Shown: positions 27,152-36,438, counted from the stretch's first letter. The stretch: DNA of 50,285 nt from an uncultured Eubacterium sp. (GCA_947642745.1 CANRTU010000035.1:1-50285), one strand, 5' to 3'. The notes: a model not told the origin generated them from the sequence alone. Made by a program: numbers and translations.

Positions 27152-28459
27152 TCAGACCGGATGTGCCGGAGACTGCCCTTTCAGTTTCATAAAATACGCT
27201 TCCGCAGCCTGCAGGGTTTCATCCAGCTGTTCCTTCGTATGGGCCGCTGACAAAAACATTGCCTCAAACTGTGACGGGGCCAGATATACGCCGTGGGAGA
27301 GCATATAATTGCAATACGCCGCATATGCCAGGGTGTCCGAAGTCTTTGCGCCCTCATCATCCGTTACCCTGCGGTCTGTAAAAAACAGACATCCCAGGGA
27401 ACCGGTATAGTTTACCGTGTAAGGCAGCCCGGCTTTTCGCAGCAGCCGGTCCAGTCCGCCAAAGAAATATTCCCCCGCTTCACGCAGCCGGATATAGATC
27501 CCCGGATCACGCTTTAGTATATCCAGCTGGGTAAATCCTGCGGCCATGGCCACCGGATTGCCGCTTAACGTGCCTGCCTGGTACACCGGTCCCAGGGGAG
27601 CCACCTGTTCCATAATTTCACGACGGCCGCCATAAGCGCCCACCGGCATTCCCGCTCCGATAATCTTGCCAAATACCGTCAGATCCGGCGTAACTTCATA
27701 AACGCCCTGGGCTCCCGACGGTCCCAGCCGGAATCCGGTAATGACTTCGTCAAAAATCAGCACTGTGCCATAACGGGTACAAAGGCTGCGCAGTGTTTCC
27801 AGAAATCCCGGTTCCGGCGCCACTACGCCCATATTGGCGGCCACAGGCTCTACAATCAGCGCAGCGATCTGCTCTCCCATATGGTCAAAATGCTCTCTGA
27901 CACTATCTGTGTCATTATACACCGCCAACAGCGTATCCTGCGTACATCCGGCAGGCACGCCCGCACTGTCCGGCAGGCTCTGGGTCAGGGCGCCGGAACC
28001 CGCTTTTACCAGCAGACCGTCCGAATGCCCGTGATAACATCCCCGGAACTTGATGATCTTATCCCGGCCGGTATAGCCCCTGGCTGTGCGGATAGCGCTC
28101 ATAACCGCCTCCGTGCCGGAATTTACCATCCGGACCAGTTCCACCGAAGGTACCATTTCACAGATCAGTCTGGCCATATCCGTCTCAATTTCTGTCACCG
28201 CTCCATAGCTTAATCCCCTGGCGCAGCTTTCCGTAACACGTTTTAAAATTTCCGGATGGCTGTGCCCCAGCAGCATGGGGCCCCAGGAACCTACGTAGTC
28301 TGTATACTGTACACCGTCCACATCCCACAGACAGGCGCCACTGGCTTTTGCGATAAACCTTGGAGCCCCTCCAATGGGTCCAAACGCCCGGACCGGAGAA
28401 TTGACGCCTCCTGGTATATATTTTTTTGCCTCTTCAAACAGTTTTTCAGATCGTGTCAT
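27152..28459 (-). CDS. hemL: Glutamate-1-semialdehyde 2,1-aminomutase
   Basis: A 435-residue fold type I PLP enzyme that converts glutamate 1-semialdehyde to 5-aminolevulinate in the C5 pathway. The N-terminus is diagnostic (EEAKKYIPGGVNSPVRAF). The PLP Lys is in TVFGKIIGAGMPVGAYGG near residue 267, and IFDEVITGFR holds the PLP-binding Asp. Its ATG directly abuts the hemB stop. hemA, which makes its substrate, is not in the window. Confidence 0.97.
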   Translation of the reverse strand: MTRSEKLFEEAKKYIPGGVNSPVRAFGPIGGAPRFIAKASGACLWDVDGVQYTDYVGSWGPMLLGHSHPEILKRVTESCARGLSYGAVTEIETDMARLICEMVPSVELVRMVNSGTEAVMSAIRTARGYTGRDKIIKFRGCYHGHSDGLLVKAGSGALTQSLPDSAGVPAGCTQDTLLAVYNDTDSVREHFDHMGEQIAALIVEPVAANMGVVAPEPGFLETLRSLCTRYGTVLIFDEVITGFRLGPSGAQGVYEVTPDLTVFGKIIGAGMPVGAYGGRREIMEQVAPLGPVYQAGTLSGNPVAMAAGFTQLDILKRDPGIYIRLREAGEYFFGGLDRLLRKAGLPYTVNYTGSLGCLFFTDRRVTDDEGAKTSDTLAYAAYCNYMLSHGVYLAPSQFEAMFLSAAHTKEQLDETLQAAEAYFMKLKGQSPAHPV

Positions 28460-29443
28460 TTAACCGATGATTCCTTCCTTCATATACCCGGCCAGCTCCC
28501 TGGCAAAATAGGTAATGTATATGTCCGTGCCTGCCCGGTAAGCGGAAGCCGCCATTTCACAGACTATGGACCTTTCGTCCAGATAACCGGCCGCTGACGC
28601 CGCTTTTACCATGGCGTATTCCCCGCTGACACTGTAGGCTGCCACTGGAACACGCACCTGTTGTCTGATCTCCCGGATCAGATCCCCGTACGCCATGGCC
28701 GGTTTGACCATTACAATATCCGCTCCTTCTTCCACATCCAGCGCCGCTTCCCGGAGCGCTTCCAGACGGTTGTGATAGTCCATCTGGTATGTTTTGCGGT
28801 CGCCGCACGCCGGAGCCGAACCGGCCGCCTCCCGGAACGGGCCATAAAAGGAAGATGCGAACTTGACGGAATAAGCCATTACCGGCACATTCTGAAAGCC
28901 ATGGATGTCCAGCGCTCCCCGGATGGCTTTTACCCGCCCGTCCATCATATCGGAAGGAGCGATCATATCCGCGCCTGCCTGCGCCTGTGAAACAGCGATT
29001 TTCTCCAGGTATCCCAGCGTTCTGTCATTGTCCACAGATTGTCCGCACAAAATGCCGCAATGGCCATGGGATGTGTACTCGCACATACATAAATCCGCAA
29101 TCAGATACAACTGTGGAAAATCCTGTTTCGCCTTAAAAAGCGCCCGCTGCACAATTCCGTCCTGCGCATAGGCGCCGCTGCCGGTTTCATCCTTGTGCTG
29201 TGGTATGCCAAAAAACATAACCGCAGATACTCCTGCCTGTATCAGTTCCTGTAAGATTTCCCCCATCCGGTCCGTACTGTAACGGTACTGGCCCGGCATG
29301 GAATGTATTTCTTCTTTTTTATTTTTCCCTTCGGTTACAAAAACCGGATAAACAAGTGACGAGGCGTCCATGCGTGTTTCCCGCACCATCTTTCTGAGCA
29401 GTGGCGTGGTGCGCAGCCTCCGTGGCCTTACTGGCAGTTCCAT
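28460..29443 (-). CDS. hemB: Porphobilinogen synthase (delta-aminolevulinate dehydratase)
   Basis: A 327-residue TIM-barrel enzyme that condenses two 5-aminolevulinate molecules to porphobilinogen. The zinc site is DLCMCEYTSHGHCGI (three Cys, so the zinc-dependent type). The two Schiff-base lysines are in AYSVKFAS and IVMVKPAM. GGAAGGAGA precedes the ATG. It is followed without gap by hemL and preceded by the precorrin-2 dehydrogenase gene, which directs the pathway toward siroheme or corrinoids. Confidence 0.97.
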   Translation of the reverse strand: MELPVRPRRLRTTPLLRKMVRETRMDASSLVYPVFVTEGKNKKEEIHSMPGQYRYSTDRMGEILQELIQAGVSAVMFFGIPQHKDETGSGAYAQDGIVQRALFKAKQDFPQLYLIADLCMCEYTSHGHCGILCGQSVDNDRTLGYLEKIAVSQAQAGADMIAPSDMMDGRVKAIRGALDIHGFQNVPVMAYSVKFASSFYGPFREAAGSAPACGDRKTYQMDYHNRLEALREAALDVEEGADIVMVKPAMAYGDLIREIRQQVRVPVAAYSVSGEYAMVKAASAAGYLDERSIVCEMAASAYRAGTDIYITYFARELAGYMKEGIIG

Positions 29444-29500
29444 TTCTGTCTCCTTCCAATTTTGACGTCTGCGGCGGGGTCCGGCGGATGCCTGCAGCCG

Positions 29501-29995
29501 CTATTTTAACAGGCTGCCCAGCCTGCGCCGCAAAAGGGACGCCGTTTCGGCTGTTTTTTTGTGGTCTCCCTGCGTGTTTGTGATTCCGAGAACCATCTGC
29601 TCTTCTTCCACCAGGGCCGGAAAATAAAAATCGCACTGGCTGCGGTCCGAGGCCTGGTTTACCGGTACCGCGCGCGCTCTGCATTCGCTGGCAATGGCCG
29701 CATTTACCAGAATATCGCTGGTGGCCGCCAGCACATAATCCGCTCCGTGCCTGCCGATCTCTCCCGGATCATAACCACGCTCTTCCAGCCGCAGCTGCCC
29801 CGGATACCGCAGACGAAGCCTGTAGATATCCTCATGAATACAGGGCGCTATGACAACCGCCTTTGCGCCGTAACGCAGCAGGACGGCCAGACGCCTGGCC
29901 GCAATGGCCCCAGCGCCAAATACTACAAAACTCTTATCTTTTATATTCATAAACAGTGGAAAATATACAAATCCTACCTGGCCTGGCTCTGCCAT
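29501..29995 (-). CDS. Precorrin-2 dehydrogenase (siroheme synthase N-terminal type)
   Basis: 164 residues, the length of a stand-alone CysG-N/Met8/SirC-like domain. It begins YFPLFMNIKDKSFVVFGAGAIA, a normal start for the family with a Rossmann NAD-binding GAGAIAARR motif. A helical dimerisation part follows with TSDILVNAAIASECR. The family oxidises precorrin-2 to sirohydrochlorin and may insert metal. The chosen ATG (29995) overlaps the end of the CobD-like gene by 22 bp and has GGGAG about 10 bp upstream. An inner Met at 29950 would remove the conserved YFPLF. Confidence 0.88.
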   Translation of the reverse strand: MAEPGQVGFVYFPLFMNIKDKSFVVFGAGAIAARRLAVLLRYGAKAVVIAPCIHEDIYRLRLRYPGQLRLEERGYDPGEIGRHGADYVLAATSDILVNAAIASECRARAVPVNQASDRSQCDFYFPALVEEEQMVLGITNTQGDHKKTAETASLLRRRLGSLLK

Positions 29996-31011
29996 TCCTT
30001 CAACACTCCCAGCAATTTTTCGTTTTCCTCACGACTGCGCACAGTAATCCGGTAGTATCCTTCTGTCAGTCCTTCGTAATTACTGCAGTCCCTGAGCATA
30101 ATGCCGTGCAGCAGGCCGAATACATGCAGCCTGGGACGGCCGGCAAAAAACACCATGTTGGCCTCCCCTGTTACTTTATCCAGTCCCAGCTGTTTTAATT
30201 CCTGTATCAGAAAGGTACGCTCTTTTTTCATTTCCCGCACAGTCTTATGTACAAACTCCCGTTCCCCGGCACAGGCAATCCCGGCCCGCTCCGCAACTCT
30301 GGAAACGCTGGACTGCCGCGCCCCAGGCAGACGTTCCATCAGCTGCTGATCCGTACAAAGGCCGTATGCCAGCCGGATGCCGGGCAGCGCAAACATCCTG
30401 GTAACATCTTTTATGATAAACAGCCGCCGGCTCATATGTTCTGATTTCATGGAAAACTGCCCTGCGTCCTCCACCAGATCCAGGGAACTTTCATCCAGCA
30501 CCAGCAGCGCATGTACTTCCTCACACCGGCGTAAAACCGTCTCCACAAATGCTTTCCCGTACAGAACTGCCGTAGGATTATTGGGATTACATAAAAATAC
30601 CACATCCGTATCCGGCGTAATCTGACCGCAAAAATCTTCAGCGCAGATACGGAATCCATCGGATTCCTTTGTGTAATACCAGGTAACCACACACTGAACC
30701 ATGGACAGCGCCCGCAGATACTCTTCCAGCCCGGGTGCGGGCAGCAGCGCTTTTTGTGGCTTTAAAACCTGCATCAGCGTACCCGCTACTTCAGCGATAC
30801 CGCTGCCACAGTACACATGTCCGGGCTTTACCCCGTTCCACTCCGCCACGCATTCTTCCAGACCTGCCTGTTGTTCCTGCTGATCCATTTGCGCTACCAG
30901 ACCGCTTCTGGCCGCCCCCATCACTGCTTCAGGAAGCGGCATGAAATTCACGTTGGCAGAAAAATCAATACAGGTACTCTGGAAAAATCCATTTCGTCCC
31001 AGCTGATCCAT
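29974..31011 (-). CDS. CobD-like aminotransferase/decarboxylase lacking the PLP lysine
   Basis: 345 residues, fold type I PLP family, closest in look to L-threonine-O-3-phosphate decarboxylase (CobD) and HisC. Conserved parts are FSANVNFMPLP, FLCNPNNPTAV, LVLDESSLDL and the C-terminal YYRITVRSREEN Arg. The Schiff-base Lys of the S-L-T-K-x-Y motif is replaced: the sequence reads IIKDVTRMFALPGIRLAYG, with Arg205 (codon AGG) at the Lys position. Lys201 lies four residues earlier. The start at 31011 has AAAGGAG upstream. It heads the operon with precorrin-2 dehydrogenase, hemB and hemL, consistent with cobamide synthesis. It may be inactive, altered or recently mutated. Confidence 0.8.
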   Translation of the reverse strand: MDQLGRNGFFQSTCIDFSANVNFMPLPEAVMGAARSGLVAQMDQQEQQAGLEECVAEWNGVKPGHVYCGSGIAEVAGTLMQVLKPQKALLPAPGLEEYLRALSMVQCVVTWYYTKESDGFRICAEDFCGQITPDTDVVFLCNPNNPTAVLYGKAFVETVLRRCEEVHALLVLDESSLDLVEDAGQFSMKSEHMSRRLFIIKDVTRMFALPGIRLAYGLCTDQQLMERLPGARQSSVSRVAERAGIACAGEREFVHKTVREMKKERTFLIQELKQLGLDKVTGEANMVFFAGRPRLHVFGLLHGIMLRDCSNYEGLTEGYYRITVRSREENEKLLGVLKEWQSQAR

Positions 31012-31071
31012 CGTCTGCTCCTTTCCGCACAAAGATGCATTTGTGACCTGAAATTCTATCGTATAGCTATT

Positions 31072-31101
31072 ATCATAACATATTATATGCCTTTATGACA
31101 A
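31072..31101 (-). promoter_or_regulatory. Candidate promoter of the tetrapyrrole operon
   Basis: On the minus strand, TTGTCA (31096-31101) and TATGAT (31072-31077) are 18 bp apart, about 60 bp before the CobD-like gene. No cobalamin riboswitch fits in the 135-bp gap. Confidence 0.4.
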
Positions 31102-31146
31102 CAATTCACGCAATTTTATTATAAACTGAATGCTGTTTCTTACGGT

Positions 31147-31875
31147 TCAGTCATGACGCTGGTGCGCATTCTCAAACCGTTCGCAGAACCTTGCGGAAAA
31201 AGAAGGCTGTTCCCCTGCCATAAGCAGATGGGTCACATCTCCAAAACTGCCCATGCGGAAAATGGCCGTTCCCTGTCTGCGCTCTTCGGTAACCAGCGTG
31301 GTAACGGATGAAGGCGCCGCACAGACGCCGTGCCACAATACCATGGGCGATACGTTTAGTAAATGGCTCAGCAGCACGCATTCCAGACCAAAGTGACAGA
31401 AAAACGCAATCGTATCCTCATTTCCCTGCCTGACCAGATAATAACTTCCATCCCGTTCATAGCCATGGCGAAAGAGTACTTCATCAAAGGAGCTCACCAC
31501 CCAGTCATACTCCTTTGCGACCTGTCCGTCCTCCATACTTTTATGGGAGGTCCAGGCGTCTTTATCATAAAATTCCCGTATCTTTGTCCAGTCCTGCGGC
31601 AGCCAGTCCCAGACTATAGAATCCGGTTCCGCTTCAAAGCGGTGGATACGTGGCGCAAATTCCCGCAGCCACTGGCACTCTTTTGCTTCCATGTCATGCT
31701 TTCGCAGCGTAAAAGAAGCCGTATCCTTTGCCCGTCCCAGGGGCGAGACATAGATGTTACGGAATGTTTCGCCGGAAAGGCGTTCCGCCAGAAGTTCCGC
31801 TTCTTTCCATCCCCGGCTGGTAAGGGAATCTTTCTCATAATCCGGATCGGCGTGTCTGATAATTAATATTCTCAT
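31147..31875 (-). CDS. Histidine phosphatase superfamily protein
   Basis: 242 residues. The catalytic motif at the N-terminus is RHADPDYEKDSLTSRGW, with the phospho-accepting His in LIIRHA; the second catalytic His is in AFFCHFGLE near residue 170. The start at 31875 has AAAGGAAA upstream; the 42-codon extension has none. It sits between the corrinoid reactivase and the CobD-like gene. A CobC-type alpha-ribazole phosphatase role would suit this neighbourhood, but RHA in place of RHG and the longer insert argue for a general small-molecule phosphatase. The substrate is unknown. Confidence 0.85.
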   Translation of the reverse strand: MRILIIRHADPDYEKDSLTSRGWKEAELLAERLSGETFRNIYVSPLGRAKDTASFTLRKHDMEAKECQWLREFAPRIHRFEAEPDSIVWDWLPQDWTKIREFYDKDAWTSHKSMEDGQVAKEYDWVVSSFDEVLFRHGYERDGSYYLVRQGNEDTIAFFCHFGLECVLLSHLLNVSPMVLWHGVCAAPSSVTTLVTEERRQGTAIFRMGSFGDVTHLLMAGEQPSFSARFCERFENAHQRHD

Positions 31876-31954
31876 TTTAGTTTCCTTTCGTACTGGCCTT
31901 ACGTATGTTACACTTCTTACAGTTCTTATGGATCTTATATAAATATCACGGATT

Positions 31955-33595
31955 TCACGGAAATTCCATCTGACGGATATACGCTTCCTGAAAATATTCA
32001 TCCTGCGCCAGACACACCTCTTTATTTTTTTTCCGGATCTGTTCCAGCGTTCCGGCGCAGTCTTCTTCTGTCAGGAAAGCCAGCGCTCCTTTCAGGCTTG
32101 TATTCCCACATATAATAATATTGTCTTTCCATTCCGGCGGAAACAGTCCCATACATATGGCGGTATCCGGGGAAAGATAATATCCGAACCCGCCGGCCAG
32201 ATAAACACGCCCCACTTTTAACCGCTGCGGACGCATAGCTTCCTGATACCGCAGCAGCAGCGTATCAATTCCGGCCCGTATGGCGGCCTTTGCCATCTGG
32301 ATATTGCGGATATCTCCCTGGGTCAGCCGGATATCGCTGCCGTCTTCTCTCTGAGCCAGTACCAGACCGCTTTCAAATAATTCTGGCGCCAGCAGGCCGC
32401 TTTTATCCAGCAGCCCTTCCCGGCGCATGGCCGCCACAGCTTCCAGCGCTCCCGTCCCGCAGATTCCCAGGGGCTTTTTCTGCCCGATCGTCTGGATGCG
32501 GAGCCGGTGATAGAGATACGTTACCCGGGAAATAGCGCCAGATACCCCTGGCATCCCGCAGCTTAACCCGCCGCCTTCAAATACCGGACCTGCCGCAGTG
32601 GAAGCGGAAACAAAACCGTTCCGGTTTCCGGCGGCCATCTCCCCGTTGGTGCCAAGATCGAGAAACAGCGACACTTCCTGCTCCGGCGTCTGCCAGAAGC
32701 CGCTGCTGTACAGACCGGCTGTAATATCCGCCCCCACAAACGCCGACATGCCCGGCAGCAGATATACCGGACAGTCCCCGTCGTCTGTCTGCTCCAAACG
32801 ATCCGCCGGTTTGGACAGATCCTGTACCGGCGGTTTACTTCCGCCAAAAACTTCCTCAAAATCCAGGCATTCCACATCCAGGTTTACAGGCTCAAACGGC
32901 GCCTGTCCCAGCTTCCCGCAGGAATACCCCCGCAGCATATGGAGCATGGCGGTATTGGCCGCAACGGCGGCCTTCGTAATACGAAACGACCCGTCCTTGG
33001 CATCGTCCCGGACACTGTCGCAAAGCCCTTCCCACAGCCAGCGCAGATCGCTGCGGATGCATGTGCGCAGTTCTGCCGCGCATCCATTTACCGACGCCTG
33101 TATTCTGGAAATCACATCGGCGCCGTACATGCTTTGGGAATTTACCGCCGTCCGCTGTTTCAGCACAGTCCCATCCGCAGCGGCCAGCACCGCAGCCAGC
33201 GTCGTGCTGCCCAGATCCACCGCAATGACGCAGGATGAGGGACATTGCGCTTCTGATTCTTCGCTCCAGCCCCTGACCTGCATCTGTCCGGTCTCTTCCG
33301 TAACAATGCGCACGGTCAGATCCCCGGTCACCCTGGCCTGGCAGGCAAGCCGGTATCCCAGGTCCAGCTCTTCCCCGGATAAATATTTCCGGTCGGCGGC
33401 AGTGATTCCGCAGTATCCTTCCACAATCCGCACTCTGCATTTGCCGCAGCGGCCGGCTGCGCCACAGACTGCGGGAATCGCTCCCGGCACAGGAAAACCG
33501 TTCCGCCGGGTAAGATCCAGCAGGCTTTCGTCTGTTTGATCTGTCTTTGTCTGGTATGTGCACCCATGAATCATCCATGTAACGTTACTGCTCAT
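31955..33595 (-). CDS. Corrinoid-protein reductive activator (2Fe-2S ferredoxin plus ASKHA domain)
   Basis: 546 residues. The N-terminal domain (about 1-100) is a plant-type 2Fe-2S ferredoxin with Cys44, Cys50, Cys53 and Cys85 (CGAAGRCGKC and RLACQA). The C-terminal part (about 125-540) is an ASKHA ATPase of the RamA/RACE (DUF4445) family, with VIAVDLGSTTLAAVL, LFLDLGTNGEMAAG and LAGGFGYYLSP. Family members use ATP to drive one-electron re-reduction of oxidised Co(II) in corrinoid methyltransferases. The start overlaps the last 11 bp of trkH and uses GGAGG with short spacing. No corrinoid methyltransferase is in the window, so its partner is elsewhere. Confidence 0.9.
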   Translation of the reverse strand: MSSNVTWMIHGCTYQTKTDQTDESLLDLTRRNGFPVPGAIPAVCGAAGRCGKCRVRIVEGYCGITAADRKYLSGEELDLGYRLACQARVTGDLTVRIVTEETGQMQVRGWSEESEAQCPSSCVIAVDLGSTTLAAVLAAADGTVLKQRTAVNSQSMYGADVISRIQASVNGCAAELRTCIRSDLRWLWEGLCDSVRDDAKDGSFRITKAAVAANTAMLHMLRGYSCGKLGQAPFEPVNLDVECLDFEEVFGGSKPPVQDLSKPADRLEQTDDGDCPVYLLPGMSAFVGADITAGLYSSGFWQTPEQEVSLFLDLGTNGEMAAGNRNGFVSASTAAGPVFEGGGLSCGMPGVSGAISRVTYLYHRLRIQTIGQKKPLGICGTGALEAVAAMRREGLLDKSGLLAPELFESGLVLAQREDGSDIRLTQGDIRNIQMAKAAIRAGIDTLLLRYQEAMRPQRLKVGRVYLAGGFGYYLSPDTAICMGLFPPEWKDNIIICGNTSLKGALAFLTEEDCAGTLEQIRKKNKEVCLAQDEYFQEAYIRQMEFP

Positions 33596-35069
33596 AATCC
33601 TCCATTTTCCGGAATTCCGGCATACGTACCGGAAGTCTCCACATTCCGGGCGCAAACAGCACCAGCACTGGAAACAGTTCCAGCCGCCCGATCAGCATAT
33701 CGCACATCAGTACGATTTTGGAAAAAACGCTGAAATCACCAAAATTACCGGAAGGTCCCACGACGCCCAGTCCCGGCCCGATATTGTTCATTGTGGCCAG
33801 CACCGCCGTAAAATTTGTAGTCATATCAAAATTGTCAATGCTGATTAAAAGCACCGACAGCAGCAGAATCAGAATATAGGCGGTCATATAGCAAAGCGCC
33901 GTCTTTACAATATTATCCGGTACCAGCCTGCCGTTAATATGTACCTTTTTGACACTTCTCGGATGAATCATACAAAGCATCTCGTTTCTGACCGCACGGA
34001 CCACGATCATCAGCCTGGACACTTTAAAACCGCCTCCCGTACTCCCTGCACAGGCTCCCATAAACATCAGAAGCACAAGAATCGTTTTGGAAAACTCCGG
34101 CCACAGGTTAAAGTCCGCTGTGGCGAAACCGGTACTGCTCACCAGTGTCGCCACCTGAAACAGCGCCGTATGAAAAGCTTCAAATATATTATGAAAACCG
34201 CCCCTTATATCTACGGTTATCACTGCCGCAGACGCAAAGACCAGGGTCAGAAACCATTTCACTTCCGAATTATTAAGCAGCGCTTCTTTCGGCCTGCGGA
34301 TCAGAAGCAGGTAATACGTATTAAAATTAATGGCGCACAGCAGCATGAAAATAATAATAATTACCTGCACGGCATGACTGTACGACGCAATGCTGGAATC
34401 CAGCAGCGCAAAACCCCCGGTCCCTACTGTGGAAAAGGTCAGCGTGGACGCTTCATAAAAAGACAGCCCGAAAGTCATCAGAAGCAGAATCTGCAGTACG
34501 GTAATAATCAGATACATTTTGTACAGAATCACCGCCGTCTGTCTGACTTTTGGAACCAGCTTTCCTACAGAAGGCCCCGGGCTTTCCGCCCGCATCAGAT
34601 GCATATTGGAACTTCCGGATAAGGGCAGCACCGCCATCAGAAATACCAGCACCCCCATACCTCCGCTCCAGTGGGTAAAACAGCGCCAGAATGCGGTAGC
34701 CCTGGACAGCTCTTCCACTGTGGAAAGCACTCCGGCTCCGGTAGTCGTAAATCCGGAAATCGTATCAAACAATGCGTCTATATATAATGTGTATTCTCCG
34801 GTAGCATACATGGGCACGGCGCCCATAAGACTTAAAAGCACCCAGCTGAAAGTTACCGCCACAAATCCTTCCCGGGAATAAAACACTTTGCTTTTTGGCC
34901 TGCGCATTCGTGCGCACAGCCCCAGTAAAAAACAGACGATGGCCGTTGCCAGATAATAATAACCTGCCTGTTCCCTGTAAACAACTGCCACAACAAACGG
35001 AACAAGCAGGAAAATCCCTTCGCAGCACAGGACGCTGCCCAGAATATAACGTATGACTGAAAAATTCAT
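33585..35069 (-). CDS. trkH: TrkH/KtrB-type potassium uptake channel subunit
   Basis: A 494-residue membrane protein with about ten hydrophobic segments and the four pore repeats of the Trk/Ktr family (ISGFTTTGAGVL, STVGTGGFALL, VSSTGFATADF, NNIGPGLGVVG). It moves K+ under control of the adjoining TrkA. AGGAGG precedes the ATG; the gap to trkA is 13 bp. Its end overlaps the corrinoid reactivase gene. Confidence 0.96.
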   Translation of the reverse strand: MNFSVIRYILGSVLCCEGIFLLVPFVVAVVYREQAGYYYLATAIVCFLLGLCARMRRPKSKVFYSREGFVAVTFSWVLLSLMGAVPMYATGEYTLYIDALFDTISGFTTTGAGVLSTVEELSRATAFWRCFTHWSGGMGVLVFLMAVLPLSGSSNMHLMRAESPGPSVGKLVPKVRQTAVILYKMYLIITVLQILLLMTFGLSFYEASTLTFSTVGTGGFALLDSSIASYSHAVQVIIIIFMLLCAINFNTYYLLLIRRPKEALLNNSEVKWFLTLVFASAAVITVDIRGGFHNIFEAFHTALFQVATLVSSTGFATADFNLWPEFSKTILVLLMFMGACAGSTGGGFKVSRLMIVVRAVRNEMLCMIHPRSVKKVHINGRLVPDNIVKTALCYMTAYILILLLSVLLISIDNFDMTTNFTAVLATMNNIGPGLGVVGPSGNFGDFSVFSKIVLMCDMLIGRLELFPVLVLFAPGMWRLPVRMPEFRKMEDYEQ

Positions 35070-35082
35070 GACGCCTGTCCTC

Positions 35083-36438
35083 CTACTTCACCACATCCCG
35101 GATATCATGCAGTCCGGTCCGTGTCGTAATTAAAATTACCGTATCCCCTACCCGGATAACAGACTGTCCTTTTGCTATCGTGGTTTTTCCTTTGTGGGTA
35201 ATACAGCCAATAATTACATTTTTCTTTAATTTCAGCTCCGCAAGAGGAATACCTACTACCGGTGAATTTTCTTTAATCAGAAACTCCAGCGCTTCAATCC
35301 GGTTATCATTCAAACGGTACAGCGTCTCTATGTTGCTGCCAATGGAATTTTTCATGGCACGCACATATTTTATAATGTTTACAGCTGTCAGATATTTCGG
35401 ATAAATAATGCTGCCAAGATCCAGATTTTCGATAATATTATCATAATCAATCCGGTGTACTTTTGTAATCAGCTTTGCGTCGGAAAGACTTTTGGCAAAC
35501 AGCGTCAGCATAATATTTTCTTCATCAAAATTTGTATTTGCCACAAAAGCTTCTGTCTCCAGAAGCCCTTCTTCCATCAGCACATTTTTGTCTGTGGCGT
35601 CCCCGCAGATAATCATCGCCCCTGGCAGCATTTCTGTCAGAAACTCGCAGCGCTTTTCGTCCCGTTCAATAATTTTGACCTTTACTCCCATTTCCAGCAG
35701 CTGCTTGGCCAGAAAAATCGTAGTCCTGCCGCCGCCGATAATCATGGCGTCCCTGGCCGCCGCCGTCTGCTTTCCCAGCTTTTTAAAAAACTGCAGCGTC
35801 CTTGCCTGGGTTCCCAGAATCGTAACCGCGTCTTTGGCGTGAAGTTCAAAATTACCATCCGGAATCATCACCTGGTCGCCCCGCTCCACAGCCGTAATAA
35901 GTACGTCGCAGTTAAGCCTTGCCGGCATATCTTTTAACTTTATGTTACATAAAGGACCGCCTTCCTCGATCCGGCACACCACCAGTTCCGCACGGCTTTT
36001 GGCAAACATTTCTATTTTTAAGGCAAAAGGAAATTTCAGCATAATCGCCATTTCCCTGGCTGCCGTCAACTGGGGGTTAATAATCAGCGATAATCCAAGC
36101 TCTTCTTTTATAAATGCGATTTCCTTGCTGTATACCGGATTGCTGACTCTTGCGATCGTATGACAGCCGCCCGCTTTCTTTGCGATCAGACAGCAAAGCA
36201 GGTTCAGCTCGTCTGATTCTGTCACCGCAATTAAAAGGTCCGCTTCCTCTACACCGGCTTCCGACTGTACCGTAAAGCTGGCGCCATTTCCCACGATTCC
36301 GAGTACATCGGATGAAATGGATACCGTTTCCACCAGCTGCTGGCGTGTGTCAATGACTGTAATATCATGCCCTTCCGTACTCAGCTGTTCTGCCAGCGCC
36401 GCGCCTACATTGCCGCAGCCAACAATAATAATCTTCAT
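35083..36438 (-). CDS. trkA: Trk potassium uptake regulatory subunit TrkA
   Basis: 451 residues with two RCK units. The first Rossmann domain has IIVGCGNVGAALAEQL (about 4-19) and a TrkA-C domain near 150-215. The second has IIGGGRTTIFLAKQLLEMG near 232 and a second TrkA-C domain at the C-terminus (about 370-450). It gates TrkH in response to nucleotides such as NAD(H) or ATP; some relatives bind c-di-AMP. CAGGAG precedes the start. It is co-directional with the HAD gene 26 bp upstream. Confidence 0.96.
   Translation of the reverse strand: MKIIIVGCGNVGAALAEQLSTEGHDITVIDTRQQLVETVSISSDVLGIVGNGASFTVQSEAGVEEADLLIAVTESDELNLLCCLIAKKAGGCHTIARVSNPVYSKEIAFIKEELGLSLIINPQLTAAREMAIMLKFPFALKIEMFAKSRAELVVCRIEEGGPLCNIKLKDMPARLNCDVLITAVERGDQVMIPDGNFELHAKDAVTILGTQARTLQFFKKLGKQTAAARDAMIIGGGRTTIFLAKQLLEMGVKVKIIERDEKRCEFLTEMLPGAMIICGDATDKNVLMEEGLLETEAFVANTNFDEENIMLTLFAKSLSDAKLITKVHRIDYDNIIENLDLGSIIYPKYLTAVNIIKYVRAMKNSIGSNIETLYRLNDNRIEALEFLIKENSPVVGIPLAELKLKKNVIIGCITHKGKTTIAKGQSVIRVGDTVILITTRTGLHDIRDVVK

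Noticed and set aside
31033..31146. A cobalamin riboswitch upstream of the CobD-like gene
   Set aside because: The gap is too short and lacks the conserved B12-box sequence; only a promoter-like pair of hexamers is visible.
32598..33539. A 313-codon plus-strand reading frame
   Set aside because: It is antisense to the corrinoid reactivase gene, which has clear domains and catalytic motifs; the plus frame is low-complexity Ser/Pro/Arg.
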